DNA of 64,000 nucleotides from Pirellulales bacterium (GTDB lineage Bacteria; Planctomycetota; Planctomycetia; Pirellulales; JAEUIK01). A model generated the notes under the pieces. It worked only from the letters and a program-made list of their open reading frames with translations. It was not told where the DNA came from and did no database searches. Where the stretch lies: positions 62,001 through 126,000 of the forward strand of contig JAHBXR010000016.1 in NCBI GenBank assembly GCA_019636335.1, in the 5' to 3' direction. The position numbers were made by a program, and so were the translations under genes. Shown here piece after piece: positions 35,404 through 45,721 of the stretch; the first letter of the stretch is position 1, and each line of letters begins with the position of its first letter.

Positions 35404-36042
35404 ATGGCTTCGCGACGGCTGCTTTCCGACGAAGTCACCCGGCGCGCCGCGTGCGGCGACACCTTGGCGTTGGCCGAGGCGTTTGAGCTCCTGCGGTCCG
35501 ATCTGAAAGAGGCGGTCGCCATTCGCATCGATCCGCGCGTGGGGGGGCGCATCGATCCCTCGGACGTCGTGCAAGAAACGTATCTCGACGCGGAACGCCG
35601 CGCGCATGAATTCGTTTCCCAGGCCGACCGCATGCCGTTGCACATCTGGTTCCGGCTGCTGGCCATGCAGCGCCTGGTCGATCTGCACCGCCAGCATCTG
35701 GGAGCGGCCATGCGCAACGCCGCGCTCGAGATCCCATTCGAGCGGGGCGCCTCGATGCAGACCTCCAGCATCTGGATGGCGGAACAGCTCATCGATGACG
35801 GCGAGTCCGGCAGCGAGGCCGCCATTCGCGCCGAGACGCAAAGCATGGTCCACGCCGCGCTCGAGCGAATGGATCCTCTCGACCGCGAAGTCCTGGCCAT
35901 GCGCCATTTCGAGATGCTGACCAATGGCGAGGTCGCGACCATCCTGGGCATCTCGGCCACGGCAGCCAGCAATCGCTACATCCGCGCCCTGCGGCGCCTG
36001 CAGGTGGTGCTGTCCCCCACGTCGAGTAGCAATCCGGCTTAA
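35404..36042 (+). CDS. ECF-type RNA polymerase sigma factor, 212 aa
   Basis: The protein is an extracytoplasmic-function sigma factor of the planctomycete type. Region 2 carries ALAEAFELLRSDLKEAVAIRIDPRVGGRIDPSDVVQETYLDA (the DVVQETYL segment is the core of 2.2-2.3) and WFRLLAMQRLVDLHRQHLGA. Region 4 carries ERMDPLDREVLAMRHFEMLTNGEVATILGISATAASNRYIRALRRL, a helix-turn-helix for -35 recognition. The start at 35404 matches family length. The gene is divergent from the delta-60 exoprotein and 25 bases upstream of a Ser/Thr kinase. This pairing is characteristic of planctomycete ECF groups, in which the kinase is thought to replace a classical anti-sigma factor. Confidence 0.92.
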   Translation: MASRRLLSDEVTRRAACGDTLALAEAFELLRSDLKEAVAIRIDPRVGGRIDPSDVVQETYLDAERRAHEFVSQADRMPLHIWFRLLAMQRLVDLHRQHLGAAMRNAALEIPFERGASMQTSSIWMAEQLIDDGESGSEAAIRAETQSMVHAALERMDPLDREVLAMRHFEMLTNGEVATILGISATAASNRYIRALRRLQVVLSPTSSSNPA

Positions 36043-36067
36043 AAGTAGTAGGGGAGAGCCTCGCGAT

Positions 36068-39000
36068 ATGGCGGGCGACAACGACATCACTCTCGACGAC
36101 GTCGCCACGCAAATCGCCGAGGAATTTCGCGCGGGCAACCAACCCTCGCTCGACGACTTTTGCGAGCGCTATCCCGAGCTGGCGTATGAGATCCGCGCGG
36201 TCTTCACCACCTTGCTCCAGTTGGAACGAGCACGCCCCGACACGCAGCAACGCGCGGCGAGCGATCTGCTGCGGCTCCTCTCGAGCACCGAAGTGCCTCC
36301 GCTGGGCGATTATCGCATCCTGCGCGAGATCGGCCGCGGCGGCATGGGAGTCGTCTTCGAGGCCGTGCAGGAATCGCTCCAGCGGCGCGTCGCTCTCAAG
36401 GTGCTCTCGCCGTGGTGCCTGCGCGATCCCCGGCACTTGCAGCGGTTCGAGCACGAGGCGCGGGCGGCGGCCGCGCTGCATCACACGAACATCGTGCCCG
36501 TGCTGGGAGTGGGCGAAGAACGAGGACTGCACTATCTGGTGATGCAGCTCATTTCGGGAGCGGCGCTCGATGAGATTCTCGCGGTGCTCGGCGAGCGTGA
36601 AGCTCTGGCGGGCCCCAGCGAAATGGCCCTCCGGATCGCCGCCCGTTTACGCTGCTCGCAGCCAACCGACGCGAAACACGCCGGGCCGCTGCCATCGACC
36701 CCCGTGGCGGTCGTAGCGTCCCCAACATTGCGGCAGGCGAGCTACTGGCGTCATGTCGCGGCGCTCGGCTTGCAGGCGGCCGAGGCGCTGGCCTACGCTC
36801 ACCGCCAGGGGGTGGTGCATCGCGACATCAAGCCATCGAACATCCTGGTCGACGAGAGCGGCAACCTCTGGATCGCCGACTTCGGACTGGCCAAGACGGC
36901 CGACAGCGCCGACCTGACGATGTCTGGAGAGTTGGTGGGCACGGCGCGCTATCTGCCGCCCGAACGGCTGCAGGGTACGATCGATGCGCGGGGCGACATC
37001 TATGCCCTGGGAGCGACTCTGTACGAGTTGGCCGTGTTGCGCCCCCCCTTTGCCGAGACCGATAAGGCTGTCCTGCTGAAGCGGATCGCGGAGACCGAGC
37101 CTCCACGGCCGCGGGCGATCAATCGTGCGATCCCGCGCGACCTGGAGACCATCATCGGCAAGGCGATGGCGAAGCGGCCAAGCGATCGGTACTCTTCCGC
37201 CGGCGAGTTGGCAGCGGATCTGCGCAACTACTTGAACGATCAGCCGATCGGCGCGCGGAGGATTTCGCCGGTCGAGCGGTTGTGGCGTGCCTGCCGACGT
37301 CGGCCCGCCGTCGCGATTCCCACCCTGGCGGCGATTCTGCTGGTGCTGGTCGTCGCGATCGGCTCGTCGATCGCGGCCGCGCGGCTCCAGCAGAAAAACC
37401 AACTGGCGCTCGACGCGCAGCGGCGCGCCGAAGAAGCGGAACGCTCGCGGCGACTGGAGCTGTTTCGTGTTCACGTGGCCAGCGCACGCAACGCCTCGCA
37501 AACCGGCAAGCTTGGTCAGCGTTTGGCGGGCCTTCGGTCGGTTCGTGACGCCTTGCAGGCCTTGGCGCCGGCGCAACCCGATGGCCGCCAAGCATTCGAG
37601 TTGACCGAGGCGGCCATCTCCTGCCTGGCTCGCGCCGATCTGCGCGAATTGCAGCGAGTAAATGTGCGCGGCCGCTACGACGAGGTGGATGTCGATCCGC
37701 TGTTCCAAGTTTTCTTGCAGCCGGCACGCCGGGGCACGGGCTCCGACGTCGTTTCGCTATCGAACCCCAACGATCGTACGGTGTATCCGGGAGAGGATGG
37801 AGAAGAAACCGATTTCATCGGCTGGCGCACGTTCAGTCGCGCCGGACGCTGGCTGCTGGAAAATGCCTTCTGCTCCCGGCAGGATGATCGAAAGCGCCTG
37901 CGCGTCTGGGAACGCTCGAGCGGCCGACTGGTCGTCGATCTGGCAAGCGCTGAAAACATCAATGGCTACGCTTTCCATCCCGACGAACGCCATCTGTTGA
38001 TCATTGAAAGCCAGGGTGTCGTGCGGCTGCTCGATTTGGAAACAGGTGGTCTGGCACGCGAGTTTTCCCGGCGGCTCTTTGCGAAACGACCGCAGTTCAG
38101 CCCGGATGGATCGCGCCTGGCGTTTCTGAACGCCACGCACCGAGTCGAGTTCGTCGAGGTCGAGGAATTGGAGACTCTCGCCACCTTGGCGGACGTGGAG
38201 GAGGCGAGCGAAATCGCTTTTCATGACGATCATACGCTGATCGTCGGCACCAGCGAGGGAGACCTCTACGAATGGAAGGTCGCTGAAAATCGCGGCCGAT
38301 TCTTACCGGGCAAGCATTTCTCGGCGATCCAACGGATCCAAATCTCTCCCGATGCCGGACTGATGGCATCTTCAGATTCCGTCGGGACGCACGTCCGCAG
38401 CACTCGCGAAGATCGAACGCTCTTGGAACTGCCGGGCGCGGTGGTTCGATTTGCTCCGGATGGTAAGAGAATCGCCGTACACGACCGTAACGATCTCGCC
38501 CTCTACGAGATCATCGCGGCGCCGGCATTGCGTGTGTTGAATGATTCCTCGGCCGAAGCAGCCGTGTTCAGCCCGGATGGACGCTGGCTGGCTGCCTCCG
38601 GACCTGCCGGCGTGAAGCTCTATTCCGGAACGGATCTCGAGCCGGCTGCGGATTTGGGGCTCGACTATTGCGGACCGGTTGCTTTTTCCGCCGACGGAAG
38701 GCAACTGGCGACGATGGGAATGTTCAGCGAGGCTTGCCGCTGGCCCATCGGCGCGTCTGTGCCGACCGAGATCGGTCCTCCCCAAGCGCTGTTCCACCAA
38801 CAGGTGCCGGACTTCTTCTCCGATCGCCTGGCCCCACAGCACCATGGCCGCCACGTGGTGTACAGCGGCGATGGTCGCTTGTTCATTGCCGACTATCGCC
38901 GCGGTCACGTGCTCGTGTCCGATTCGGCCGGCCTGCCGCCGCGAGAATTCGCCGATTTCTTGAATGTCGCGCGGCTGGTTGTTAGTCCAGATGGAAAATG

Positions 39001-40189
39001 GTTGGGCGGGGCTTCCGTGATTTCCAGAACGGTCCGCGTATGGGACGCTCAGCGCGCGACTATTGTCTTGGATCTGCCGGACCATGCGGCGGTCGCCTTC
39101 AGTCATGACGGGCTCTGGTGTGCTTTGCGTTCGGCCAGCGAAATCTGCGTCTTTCGCACGAGCGACTGGCAGCCCGAGTGCCGGATTCCCTTGGCAGCTT
39201 CGCGCAGCGAGTTTTATCTGCCGCTAGTATTTCAACCGCAGGGCGGACTGCTGGCGGTCGCGGGTCACGACCAGCGGGTGTATCTCTATCCTCCGGGATC
39301 GACCGACGCCGTCGCCTACCTGCCGCATCCGGAAAACAGCACGATCACGCATCTCACGTTCAGCCCCGATGGACGGCGCCTGGTAGTGGTCGCGCCGCCG
39401 CTGGGGATTCTGGTCTGGGACCTGCCCCAGTTGCAGGGCGAGTTGGCTGCGCTGGGAACGCCACTCGGCGGACAGCCCCGGGCAACCGGCGCCGCCGTGG
39501 CGAATTCAACAGACGCAGCCACGTCCGTGGTAGTAGACACGACGGGGCTCATTCCGGGTCGGTGGCATCGATGCTGGGTTCGCATGGCCGAGATCGAAGC
39601 GCTCAAAGGCAATTTGCCCGACGCGGTACACGCCGTTCAGTGCGCTCTCGATCGAGCAGTAGATGCCAGCCCGAGCGAGAAAGCCGAGTTGCTTACCCTG
39701 CGCGGTGTCTATGAATTGCAAAATCATGACCCCTTGGCGGCGAACGACAGCTTCTCAGCTGCCGTGCGCATCGATCCTGCCGCGGAGAAAGCGATACGTC
39801 TGTTGGCGCGACAGCTTGTGCTGGGACCTTGGGAAGTACAAGATCCGCAGTGCGCCATGTCATTCATCGCGCGACCGTTGGTCGAAACGCCCGGCGATGA
39901 AGAGTTGCTGGTCTATCAGGCCATCGCTCAGATTCGTTGCGACAACGCTGATGAGGGCCTGCAAACCCTGGCCAAGGTAGAGTTCAGCGATCGTTGGAAA
40001 CCAACGGTCGCCTATGTGCTTGCGCTGGCGTGGCAAGACCGCGATCGAGCGGTTGCTCGCGAGCACTTTGCCGTTGCCGAGCAGCTTCGCGAGGAGAGGC
40101 ACGATCGCCTCTCCTCGGCCGAACGAGAGGAACTCGAACGACTGCGGGGCGAAATCGATTCCCGCTGGCGCCGGGAGGCCTCGCCCTAA
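36068..40189 (+). CDS. Ser/Thr protein kinase with WD40-like repeats and TPR-like tail, partner of ECF sigma factor, 1373 aa
   Basis: The N-terminal helical region (about 1-75, with DDFCERYPELAYEIRAVF) is the usual docking-type segment of these planctomycete kinases. The kinase domain (about 82-385) has IGRGGMGVVFEA, VALKVL, HRDIKPSNILVD (about 250), DFGLAKT, YLPPERL and DARGDIYALG. About 40 residues rich in Pro/Thr are inserted before the catalytic loop. One membrane helix follows (about 417-437, AVAIPTLAAILLVLVVAIGSSI) and then a coiled Ala/Glu/Arg segment. Residues about 580-1120 form WD40-like repeats (FSPDGRRL, FSADGRQLATMG, LVVSPDGKWLGG). The tail (about 1160-1370) has TPR-like helices (PDAVHAVQCALDRAVD, DNADEGLQTLAKVEFSD). 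It lies 25 bases after the sigma-factor gene, so it probably senses a signal and controls that factor. Confidence 0.9.
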   Translation: MAGDNDITLDDVATQIAEEFRAGNQPSLDDFCERYPELAYEIRAVFTTLLQLERARPDTQQRAASDLLRLLSSTEVPPLGDYRILREIGRGGMGVVFEAVQESLQRRVALKVLSPWCLRDPRHLQRFEHEARAAAALHHTNIVPVLGVGEERGLHYLVMQLISGAALDEILAVLGEREALAGPSEMALRIAARLRCSQPTDAKHAGPLPSTPVAVVASPTLRQASYWRHVAALGLQAAEALAYAHRQGVVHRDIKPSNILVDESGNLWIADFGLAKTADSADLTMSGELVGTARYLPPERLQGTIDARGDIYALGATLYELAVLRPPFAETDKAVLLKRIAETEPPRPRAINRAIPRDLETIIGKAMAKRPSDRYSSAGELAADLRNYLNDQPIGARRISPVERLWRACRRRPAVAIPTLAAILLVLVVAIGSSIAAARLQQKNQLALDAQRRAEEAERSRRLELFRVHVASARNASQTGKLGQRLAGLRSVRDALQALAPAQPDGRQAFELTEAAISCLARADLRELQRVNVRGRYDEVDVDPLFQVFLQPARRGTGSDVVSLSNPNDRTVYPGEDGEETDFIGWRTFSRAGRWLLENAFCSRQDDRKRLRVWERSSGRLVVDLASAENINGYAFHPDERHLLIIESQGVVRLLDLETGGLAREFSRRLFAKRPQFSPDGSRLAFLNATHRVEFVEVEELETLATLADVEEASEIAFHDDHTLIVGTSEGDLYEWKVAENRGRFLPGKHFSAIQRIQISPDAGLMASSDSVGTHVRSTREDRTLLELPGAVVRFAPDGKRIAVHDRNDLALYEIIAAPALRVLNDSSAEAAVFSPDGRWLAASGPAGVKLYSGTDLEPAADLGLDYCGPVAFSADGRQLATMGMFSEACRWPIGASVPTEIGPPQALFHQQVPDFFSDRLAPQHHGRHVVYSGDGRLFIADYRRGHVLVSDSAGLPPREFADFLNVARLVVSPDGKWLGGASVISRTVRVWDAQRATIVLDLPDHAAVAFSHDGLWCALRSASEICVFRTSDWQPECRIPLAASRSEFYLPLVFQPQGGLLAVAGHDQRVYLYPPGSTDAVAYLPHPENSTITHLTFSPDGRRLVVVAPPLGILVWDLPQLQGELAALGTPLGGQPRATGAAVANSTDAATSVVVDTTGLIPGRWHRCWVRMAEIEALKGNLPDAVHAVQCALDRAVDASPSEKAELLTLRGVYELQNHDPLAANDSFSAAVRIDPAAEKAIRLLARQLVLGPWEVQDPQCAMSFIARPLVETPGDEELLVYQAIAQIRCDNADEGLQTLAKVEFSDRWKPTVAYVLALAWQDRDRAVAREHFAVAEQLREERHDRLSSAEREELERLRGEIDSRWRREASP

Positions 40190-40249
40190 GGAATGGCGGC
40201 CAATAAACCTCGAAAGGCGCAACTTCAAAAGACATAAGCGCCGTACACA

Positions 40250-40266
40250 GACCGCAGAATGCTAGC
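40250..40266 (+). repeat. 17-bp dispersed motif, copy 2
   Basis: Identical to 28284-28300. It lies between the stop of the WD40 kinase gene and the terminator of the glutamine synthetase gene. There is no symmetry of its own beyond the GCTAGC-type end. Confidence 0.6.
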
Positions 40267-40303
40267 TCGAGAGAGACTGTTATAGTGACCTCGAAGTGGC
40301 GCA

Positions 40304-40343
40304 ACAAAAACGGGAACCGCACCCAAGGAGCACGGTTCCCGTT
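40304..40343 (-). terminator. Rho-independent terminator of the glutamine synthetase gene
   Basis: Read on the minus strand, an 11-bp stem (AACGGGAACCG / CGGTTCCCGTT) with a 13-base loop is followed by a T-run. The plus-strand sequence after the hairpin lacks a T-run. It lies 44 bases downstream of the glutamine synthetase stop. Confidence 0.85.
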
Positions 40344-40386
40344 CTGAGTTATTGCTAACCAGCCGCGCTCATCGCGGCCGGCAAGA

Positions 40387-42642
40387 CTACTTGATAAACA
40401 GCATTTCCTGGTAGGTCGGCAGCGGCCACAGGTCGTCGGCCACCCAGCCTTCCAACTCGTCGACGAACTTGCGCACGAGCGCCATCGCCGGCAGCACCTC
40501 GTCGCAGTAGTATTGCGCCGCGGTCAGGGCGCTGTCGTGCGGCACGTCGCTGAGGACTCGGGCCAGCAGCCCAATGCTGTCCTGCAGCGACTTCACCATG
40601 TCGGTGATGACGTCGAGCGTGTCGGTGTCGAAATCGTATCCCACCAGCTTCAGATTCGCACAGGTCGAGGCGAGCTCGTTCTGGTAGCGGATCGCGGCCG
40701 GGAAGATCAACGTGCGAGCCATCTCGAGCGTCAGGTTGGCTTCCACCCGCACCGTGCGGCAGTATTGCTCGAGATAAATCTCGAGCCGGCTTTCGAGCTC
40801 GCGCTCGCTGAGCACGTTGTACTTGGTGAACAGCTCCTTGGCTTCCTTCGTCTCGAGCTGAGGCAGAGCGTCGGTCGAGTTCTTCAGATTCAACAGGCCA
40901 CGCTTGGCGGCCTCGGCATGCCATTCGGCCGAGTAACCGTCGCCATTGAAGATCACCGAGCCACACTCGGTGATGATCTCCGACAGCAGCTCCTGGATGG
41001 CATCGTTCAGCTTCTTCGGATCGCCCCCGGTCGCCTTTTCGAGCTTCGTCGCACAGTAGTCGAGCGACTCGCAGACGATCGTGTTCATGGCCACCAGCGG
41101 GCCGGCAATCGACTGGTTTGAGCCGACGGCACGGAACTCGAAGCGATTGCCCGTGAAGGCAAAGGGGCTCGTGCGGTTGCGGTCGCCCGCGTCCTTCGGC
41201 AGCGGCGGCAGCACGTCGACGCCGACGTGCAGCGTCCCCTTGGCGATCGACGACTTCGCGCCACCCGTCTTGATCTGCTCGAACACGTCGGCCAACTGCG
41301 AGCCGAGGAAGATCGAGATGATCGCCGGCGGAGCCTCGTTGGCGCCCAGGCGATGATCGTTGCCGGCCGTGGCCACGACGGCACGGAGCAGACCCTGATA
41401 CTTGTGGACGGCACGGATGACCGCCCCGCAGAAGACGAGGAACTGGGCGTTCTCGTGCGGCGTGTCTCCCGGATCGAGCAGGTTGCCCTGCGACGAGCTG
41501 CCTAGCGACCAGTTCACGTGCTTGCCCGAGCCGTTGACTCCCGCAAAGGGCTTCTCGTGCGTCAGGCAGGCCATGCCGTACTTCTCGGCCACGCGCTTGA
41601 GCGTGAGCATGATCAACTGCTGGTGGTCGGTCGCCAGATTGGCCGATTCGAACACCGGGGCGATTTCATACTGGCTCGGAGCCACCTCGTTGTGGCGGGT
41701 CTTCACCGGCACGCCCAGCTTGAACAACTCACGCTCCGTTTCGAGCATGAAAGCCAGCACGCGCTCGGGAATGGCGCCGAAGTAGTGATCCTCGAACTCC
41801 TGCCCCTTCGGCGGCTTGGCGCCGAACAGCGTGCGGCCGGCATTCAGCAGGTCGGGACGCGAGAAGTAGAAATTGCGATCGACGAGGAAGTACTCTTGCT
41901 CGGGGCCCGCCGTCGACGCGACGAACGCGCCATCCGTGTGGCCGAACAGCTTCAAGATGCGCTGCGCCTGCTTGTTCAGCGCTTGCATCGAGCGGAGTAC
42001 CGGGGTCTTCTTATCGAGTGCTTCGCCAGTCCAGGACACGAAGGCCGTCGGAATGCACAGGGTGGTTCCGTTCGGGTTTTCGAGAATATAAGCCGGGCTC
42101 GTCACATCCCAGATCGTGTAGCCCCGCGCCTCGAACGTGGCGCGAATGCCCCCCGTCGGAAAGCTCGAACCGTCCGGCTCGCCTTGAATCAACTGTTTGC
42201 CGCTGAACTCGGTCATCGCGCTGCCGTTGCCGTCGGGCGACAAGAAGCTGTCGTGCTTCTCGGCAGTCAAACCGGTGAGCGGGTAGAAAACGTGGGCGTA
42301 GTGCGTGGCCCCCTTCTCGATCGCCCAGTCCTTCATGGCCGCGGCGACGACATCGGCGATGGCCGGATCGAGCTTCTCGCCCGCGTCGATCGTCTTGCAC
42401 AGCGACTTGTAGACGGCCTTCGGCAGACGCTCCTTCATCTGCGTCTTGTCGAAGACGTTCGAAGCGAACAGCGAACGAGCCGGGGTGTCGACGAAGTTCA
42501 GCGGGGGCTCGGTCGGCTTGTAGTTCGTCACCGCCGAGATCGCCGCCATCCGCGCGGTTAAACCGCTGGGAGAATTGTTGCCGCGGGCCGAGGTTGCCGA
42601 CCCCTGCTTGGTACCCGCCCCGTTACTCAACGCCATGCTCAT
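40387..42642 (-). CDS. glnN: Glutamine synthetase type III (GSIII/GlnN), 751 aa
   Basis: Length (about 730 is usual) and sequence identify the type III dodecameric glutamine synthetase, which makes glutamine from glutamate, ammonia and ATP. Visible are the GSIII N-terminal region ([20 protein letters not shown]), [31 protein letters not shown] (Glu ligands for the metal), [34 protein letters not shown] (substrate His loop) and [20 protein letters not shown] (the PSYGRRFEFR equivalent). The start at 42642 follows GGAAAGG by about 7 bases. An ATG at 42681 in the same frame is less likely. The first ~40 residues are low complexity ([20 protein letters not shown]) as in other members. It stands alone with its own terminator. 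Nitrogen control is expected but no operator was identified. Confidence 0.95.
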   Translation of the reverse strand: MSMALSNGAGTKQGSATSARGNNSPSGLTARMAAISAVTNYKPTEPPLNFVDTPARSLFASNVFDKTQMKERLPKAVYKSLCKTIDAGEKLDPAIADVVAAAMKDWAIEKGATHYAHVFYPLTGLTAEKHDSFLSPDGNGSAMTEFSGKQLIQGEPDGSSFPTGGIRATFEARGYTIWDVTSPAYILENPNGTTLCIPTAFVSWTGEALDKKTPVLRSMQALNKQAQRILKLFGHTDGAFVASTAGPEQEYFLVDRNFYFSRPDLLNAGRTLFGAKPPKGQEFEDHYFGAIPERVLAFMLETERELFKLGVPVKTRHNEVAPSQYEIAPVFESANLATDHQQLIMLTLKRVAEKYGMACLTHEKPFAGVNGSGKHVNWSLGSSSQGNLLDPGDTPHENAQFLVFCGAVIRAVHKYQGLLRAVVATAGNDHRLGANEAPPAIISIFLGSQLADVFEQIKTGGAKSSIAKGTLHVGVDVLPPLPKDAGDRNRTSPFAFTGNRFEFRAVGSNQSIAGPLVAMNTIVCESLDYCATKLEKATGGDPKKLNDAIQELLSEIITECGSVIFNGDGYSAEWHAEAAKRGLLNLKNSTDALPQLETKEAKELFTKYNVLSERELESRLEIYLEQYCRTVRVEANLTLEMARTLIFPAAIRYQNELASTCANLKLVGYDFDTDTLDVITDMVKSLQDSIGLLARVLSDVPHDSALTAAQYYCDEVLPAMALVRKFVDELEGWVADDLWPLPTYQEMLFIK

Positions 42643-43032
42643 AATGACCTTTCCACCAGGATCTGGAATACGGGAAGCCACGCCTGACCTCCCGAACGAA
42701 GAATTCCGCCTGCCAGTCCGTGGCAGTGAGACAAGGCCGACTCCATCGGCCTGTCGCGACCTACGAATGGGAGCAAGATAGCAAGCGGCGTGCCGATGGG
42801 CAGGGGATGAGCTAAATCCTTTGTTTACGAGGATCTAGCGTTAAGCTAGGCAGGCGAGCGCGAGTTCGATCCCCGGCAAACGCCTATTGTGCAAGCAGAC
42901 GATGCACGAATTCGGGCGGCGTTGCCTCGGTTCTCCCTCATAACCCAGCGCGCGACGAGAGCGCCCCGCCCCATGATTTTCTCTTACCTAAACGCGAAAA
43001 GGTAATGTCGCAGGTCCAACTTCGCTCCGCTC
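42643..43032. other. Intergenic region upstream of glutamine synthetase, no gene seen
   Basis: About 390 bases. The promoter of the glutamine synthetase gene must lie in the left part. No open frame here resembles a known protein and no striking repeat was found. Its right end carries the 3' side of the proton-channel-like gene on the same strand. Confidence 0.5.
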
Positions 43033-44361
43033 CTACGCACTCTTACGCACCAGTGCTGGGGCGTTTTCCCCAGGTAGGTGCCGCGCTGTCAAAAGATGGA
43101 TGGCCGCCGACAGACCGTGCAGCGCCTCGTCGAGTTGCTGCGTCTCGCGGAGCATGCGTAGGTTCTCGGCCAGCGAGGTCTGCAACTCGACCAGCTTTCG
43201 CTCGCCATTGGCCACTTCGCCCACCGCGGCCACCAGGCTGGCGATGTCTTCCTTAATGCCACCGATCCGTTCGAGGTTGTCACGCGTATCGACGATCTGC
43301 TTCTGCTGTCCCGCTTCGAGCCGTCCAAGCAGTCGCTCGAAACGTTCCTCGCGGCGTGTTTCCGCCTGATCGTGCAGTTCGACCACGGCCTCGCACATCT
43401 TCTGCCACGACTGAGCGTCGCGGCGACGTACCTCGTCGGCATTGGCGCGCAGGGCGTTCGTGGCATTGAGCCAGGCCTCGAGTTGCTGGCGCAGCGCTTG
43501 CTCGACCGCCACGAGCGCCGCCTTGTTCGCCGTCTGCACGACGTTGACGAACGGCGCCGTGCCCGGATCGCTCACTTCGAAACGCGTCGTCAGCTCGCGT
43601 TCGACGAGGCGATTGATGGTCATTTCAATCCGACGATCGGCCCGCTCGCACACGAACGCCGCGAACATCATCGTCGTCGCGGCGACCAGGGCCGTGGTGC
43701 TCGTGTTGAACGCGGCCCCCAGCGCGCTGACCACCTGCGGCAGGCGCTCGGTCATGTCGTTCACCGAGATATCGCTCAGCGCCATACCGAAGTGGATCAC
43801 CGTGCCCAAGAAGCCCAACACCGGGCTGACCCAGATCACGAATCGCACGAGCCCATACTTGGCGTGCTGCGCTTCCTCGCTCTGAATTTCGAGATACTCG
43901 AGATGCGCGCGGTAGTCCTCGGCCGAGCCGTTGTCGAGCAGGTACTGCAGCGCCCGGGTCAGCCGCTGCGCCACGCGCGACTCGCGGAGCCAGGCAGGGC
44001 AGGCCTTGATCTCGCCCAGCCAGACGGCGGCCTGCTCGAGCGGCACGCGTCCCTCGCGCGGCGGAATCCATTGCCGGCGCAGGGCCAGCATCTCCTGCGG
44101 AAAAGCCAGCACCTTGAACAGGATGTCGACCACACCCCAGATGAACAGGCCCACGATCACGTATTCGACCGGGTGCTCGGACGTGTAGCGATGCAGGAGA
44201 GTCCCGTGCATCGAGGGCTGGCTCATCAGCGCATAGAAGGCGATGGTGGCGACGGCCGAGATCGAGAAGGTCGGATCGAAGAGCTTCGTAGGCAGCCAGC
44301 GCGAGGCGCCCGATCCAGCGGCGGTGTGCGAGGTCGAGGTGGATTGAGACGATGTCGTCAC
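43033..44361 (-). CDS. MotA/TolQ/ExbB-family proton-channel-like membrane protein, 442 aa
   Basis: Two membrane helices lie near the N-terminus (about 33-48, FSISAVATIAFYALMSQ, and about 69-84, VIVGLFIWGVVDILF). The MotA/TolQ/ExbB core follows at about 165-240: FVIWVSPVLGFLGTVIHFGMAL (family motif P.LGflGTV.g...), ALGAAFNTSTTALVAATTMMFAAFV. A long C-terminal coiled-coil (about 275-425) is rich in Glu, Arg and Gln (RREERFERLLGRLEAGQQKQ). TolQ/ExbB proteins couple the proton gradient to envelope work with a TolR/ExbD partner; no such partner is in the window. The long coiled-coil tail is more like planctomycete or proteobacterial 'chemotaxis-like' variants. It is 91 bases upstream of the DedA gene's stop, on the same strand. 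Confidence 0.82.
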   Translation of the reverse strand: MTTSSQSTSTSHTAAGSGASRWLPTKLFDPTFSISAVATIAFYALMSQPSMHGTLLHRYTSEHPVEYVIVGLFIWGVVDILFKVLAFPQEMLALRRQWIPPREGRVPLEQAAVWLGEIKACPAWLRESRVAQRLTRALQYLLDNGSAEDYRAHLEYLEIQSEEAQHAKYGLVRFVIWVSPVLGFLGTVIHFGMALSDISVNDMTERLPQVVSALGAAFNTSTTALVAATTMMFAAFVCERADRRIEMTINRLVERELTTRFEVSDPGTAPFVNVVQTANKAALVAVEQALRQQLEAWLNATNALRANADEVRRRDAQSWQKMCEAVVELHDQAETRREERFERLLGRLEAGQQKQIVDTRDNLERIGGIKEDIASLVAAVGEVANGERKLVELQTSLAENLRMLRETQQLDEALHGLSAAIHLLTARHLPGENAPALVRKSA

Positions 44362-44452
44362 GTGTGGTTTCTCCTCCTTGAGAAATCGATGGCGTCGACC
44401 TTGCGACGCTCGCTGGACAGCCTCCTGCCATCCACCTCGTAACTTTTTTTGA

Positions 44453-45112
44453 CTAGGCCTCGGGGGTCTTGGCCTTGTCCTGGCGCCAGGCGAGAAACAC
44501 TTCGCGCACGATGGGCAGCACCGAAAGGACGATGATCGCCAGCACCACCAGGCTGAAGTTTTCCTTCACGATCTTCAAGTTGCCGAAGAAGTAACCCAGG
44601 TAGACGAACATCGCCACCCACACCGTGCCCCCCACGATGTTGTAGGCGATGAAGCGCCCGTAGTTCATCGTGCCCACGCCCGCCAGAAACGGCGCGAACG
44701 TGCGCACGATGGGGACGAACCGCGCGAGGATGATCGTCATGCCGCCGTAGCGATCGAAAAAGGCTTGCGTCCGTTCGATGTGTTTCTCGTTCAAGAATCT
44801 CGATTTGATCTTCAGCGCTCGCGGCCCGAGGTAGGCCCCGATTGCGTAGTTCACCGTATCGCCCAGAATCGCCGCTGCCGCCAGCAGCAAAAACAACAGA
44901 TGGACGTTGAGCGGCGTATCGAGCGCCGCCAGCGCGCCTGCGGCGAAGAGAAGCGAATCCCCCGGCAAAATCGGTGTCACCACCAACCCGGTCTCGCAGA
45001 ACACCACGAGCGCCAGCACGACATACGTCCAGACCTGCCACACCTCGACCATCTCTTCGAGATGCTTGTCGAGGTGCAGAAACAGATCGATTACGTGTTG
45101 AATCCACTCCAT
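44453..45112 (-). CDS. DedA family membrane protein, 219 aa
   Basis: The protein matches DedA (SNARE-associated/VTT domain) over its whole length: VVFCETGLVVTPILPGDSLLF (family motif E....P..PG), AAAILGDTVNYAIGAYLGPR (GD...Y..G), RYGGMTIILARFVPIVRTFAPFLAGVG (motif R..P..R) and a C-terminal helix. It has five or six membrane segments. DedA proteins are flippases for polyprenyl-phosphate or phospholipid and help keep the proton motive force. The ATG at 45112 is preferred (family start MEWIQHVIDLFLHLD); the frame is open to 45178 but the extra part is not conserved. It is upstream of the channel-like gene on the same strand. Confidence 0.92.
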   Translation of the reverse strand: MEWIQHVIDLFLHLDKHLEEMVEVWQVWTYVVLALVVFCETGLVVTPILPGDSLLFAAGALAALDTPLNVHLLFLLLAAAAILGDTVNYAIGAYLGPRALKIKSRFLNEKHIERTQAFFDRYGGMTIILARFVPIVRTFAPFLAGVGTMNYGRFIAYNIVGGTVWVAMFVYLGYFFGNLKIVKENFSLVVLAIIVLSVLPIVREVFLAWRQDKAKTPEA

Positions 45113-45506
45113 CGCGACTCCATTACCGCGCGGGCAAGCTAGCACAACCCCGGGCGCTTGCCGTAGCGTCGCAACCAAATTCGGCAGACGCCCCCTCGGG
45201 GCATGAACGAATAGGCGGAAAATCTGCCCTATTTTGCCCCCGCGCTAGGACGGTGGCTGGCGAGGTCACGTTCTAGCCGACCCACCCTACCACAACAACG
45301 CCGAACCCCCGCCAGGCAGTGAGAAAAGACCGTGAAGTTCCTGCAAGGTCGGGGCTAGCCCCCTGCCAAACTCCGGGGGCCATTGCTGCCAAGGCAGCAG
45401 GGCCAGGATTGATAAAGCGAGCTTGAGCGAGGAAAGAAGACGCCTTTGGGGTCGTCTGCTGCGGGGCAGATGCGTCTGGGGATCTCGCACCGGGAGATGG
45501 CACCAT

Positions 45507-45552
45507 AAAAAAACCCGTACGAGCTGCCCCTGAGGGGGCAACTCGCCGGGTT
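45507..45552 (-). terminator. Rho-independent terminator, orphan (minus strand)
   Basis: The hairpin AACCCGGCGAGTTGCCCC / GGGGCAGCTCGTACGGGTT (minus-strand reading, with small bulges) is followed by seven T. There is no minus-strand coding gene upstream of it within 300 bases. Confidence 0.8.
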
Positions 45553-45721
45553 CTACGGCGATGGCTCTACCTTCAGTTGTCCTGCATCAGACACCCACCA
45601 TGTCTGAAGCAAGCCGCGCGTTGGCTCACCATCGAAATCGGGTTGATTTCGCGAGGTTTTTCGCACTCCGGGCTGGCCCGCGGGCGGTTCCCGGCACTGC
45701 GAACGGTCTCGCGTCGACGTG

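Noticed and set aside
41227..42561. Plus-strand frames (for example 41518-42561, 347 residues) opposite glutamine synthetase
   Set aside because: Antisense shadows; the glutamine synthetase frame is unambiguous.
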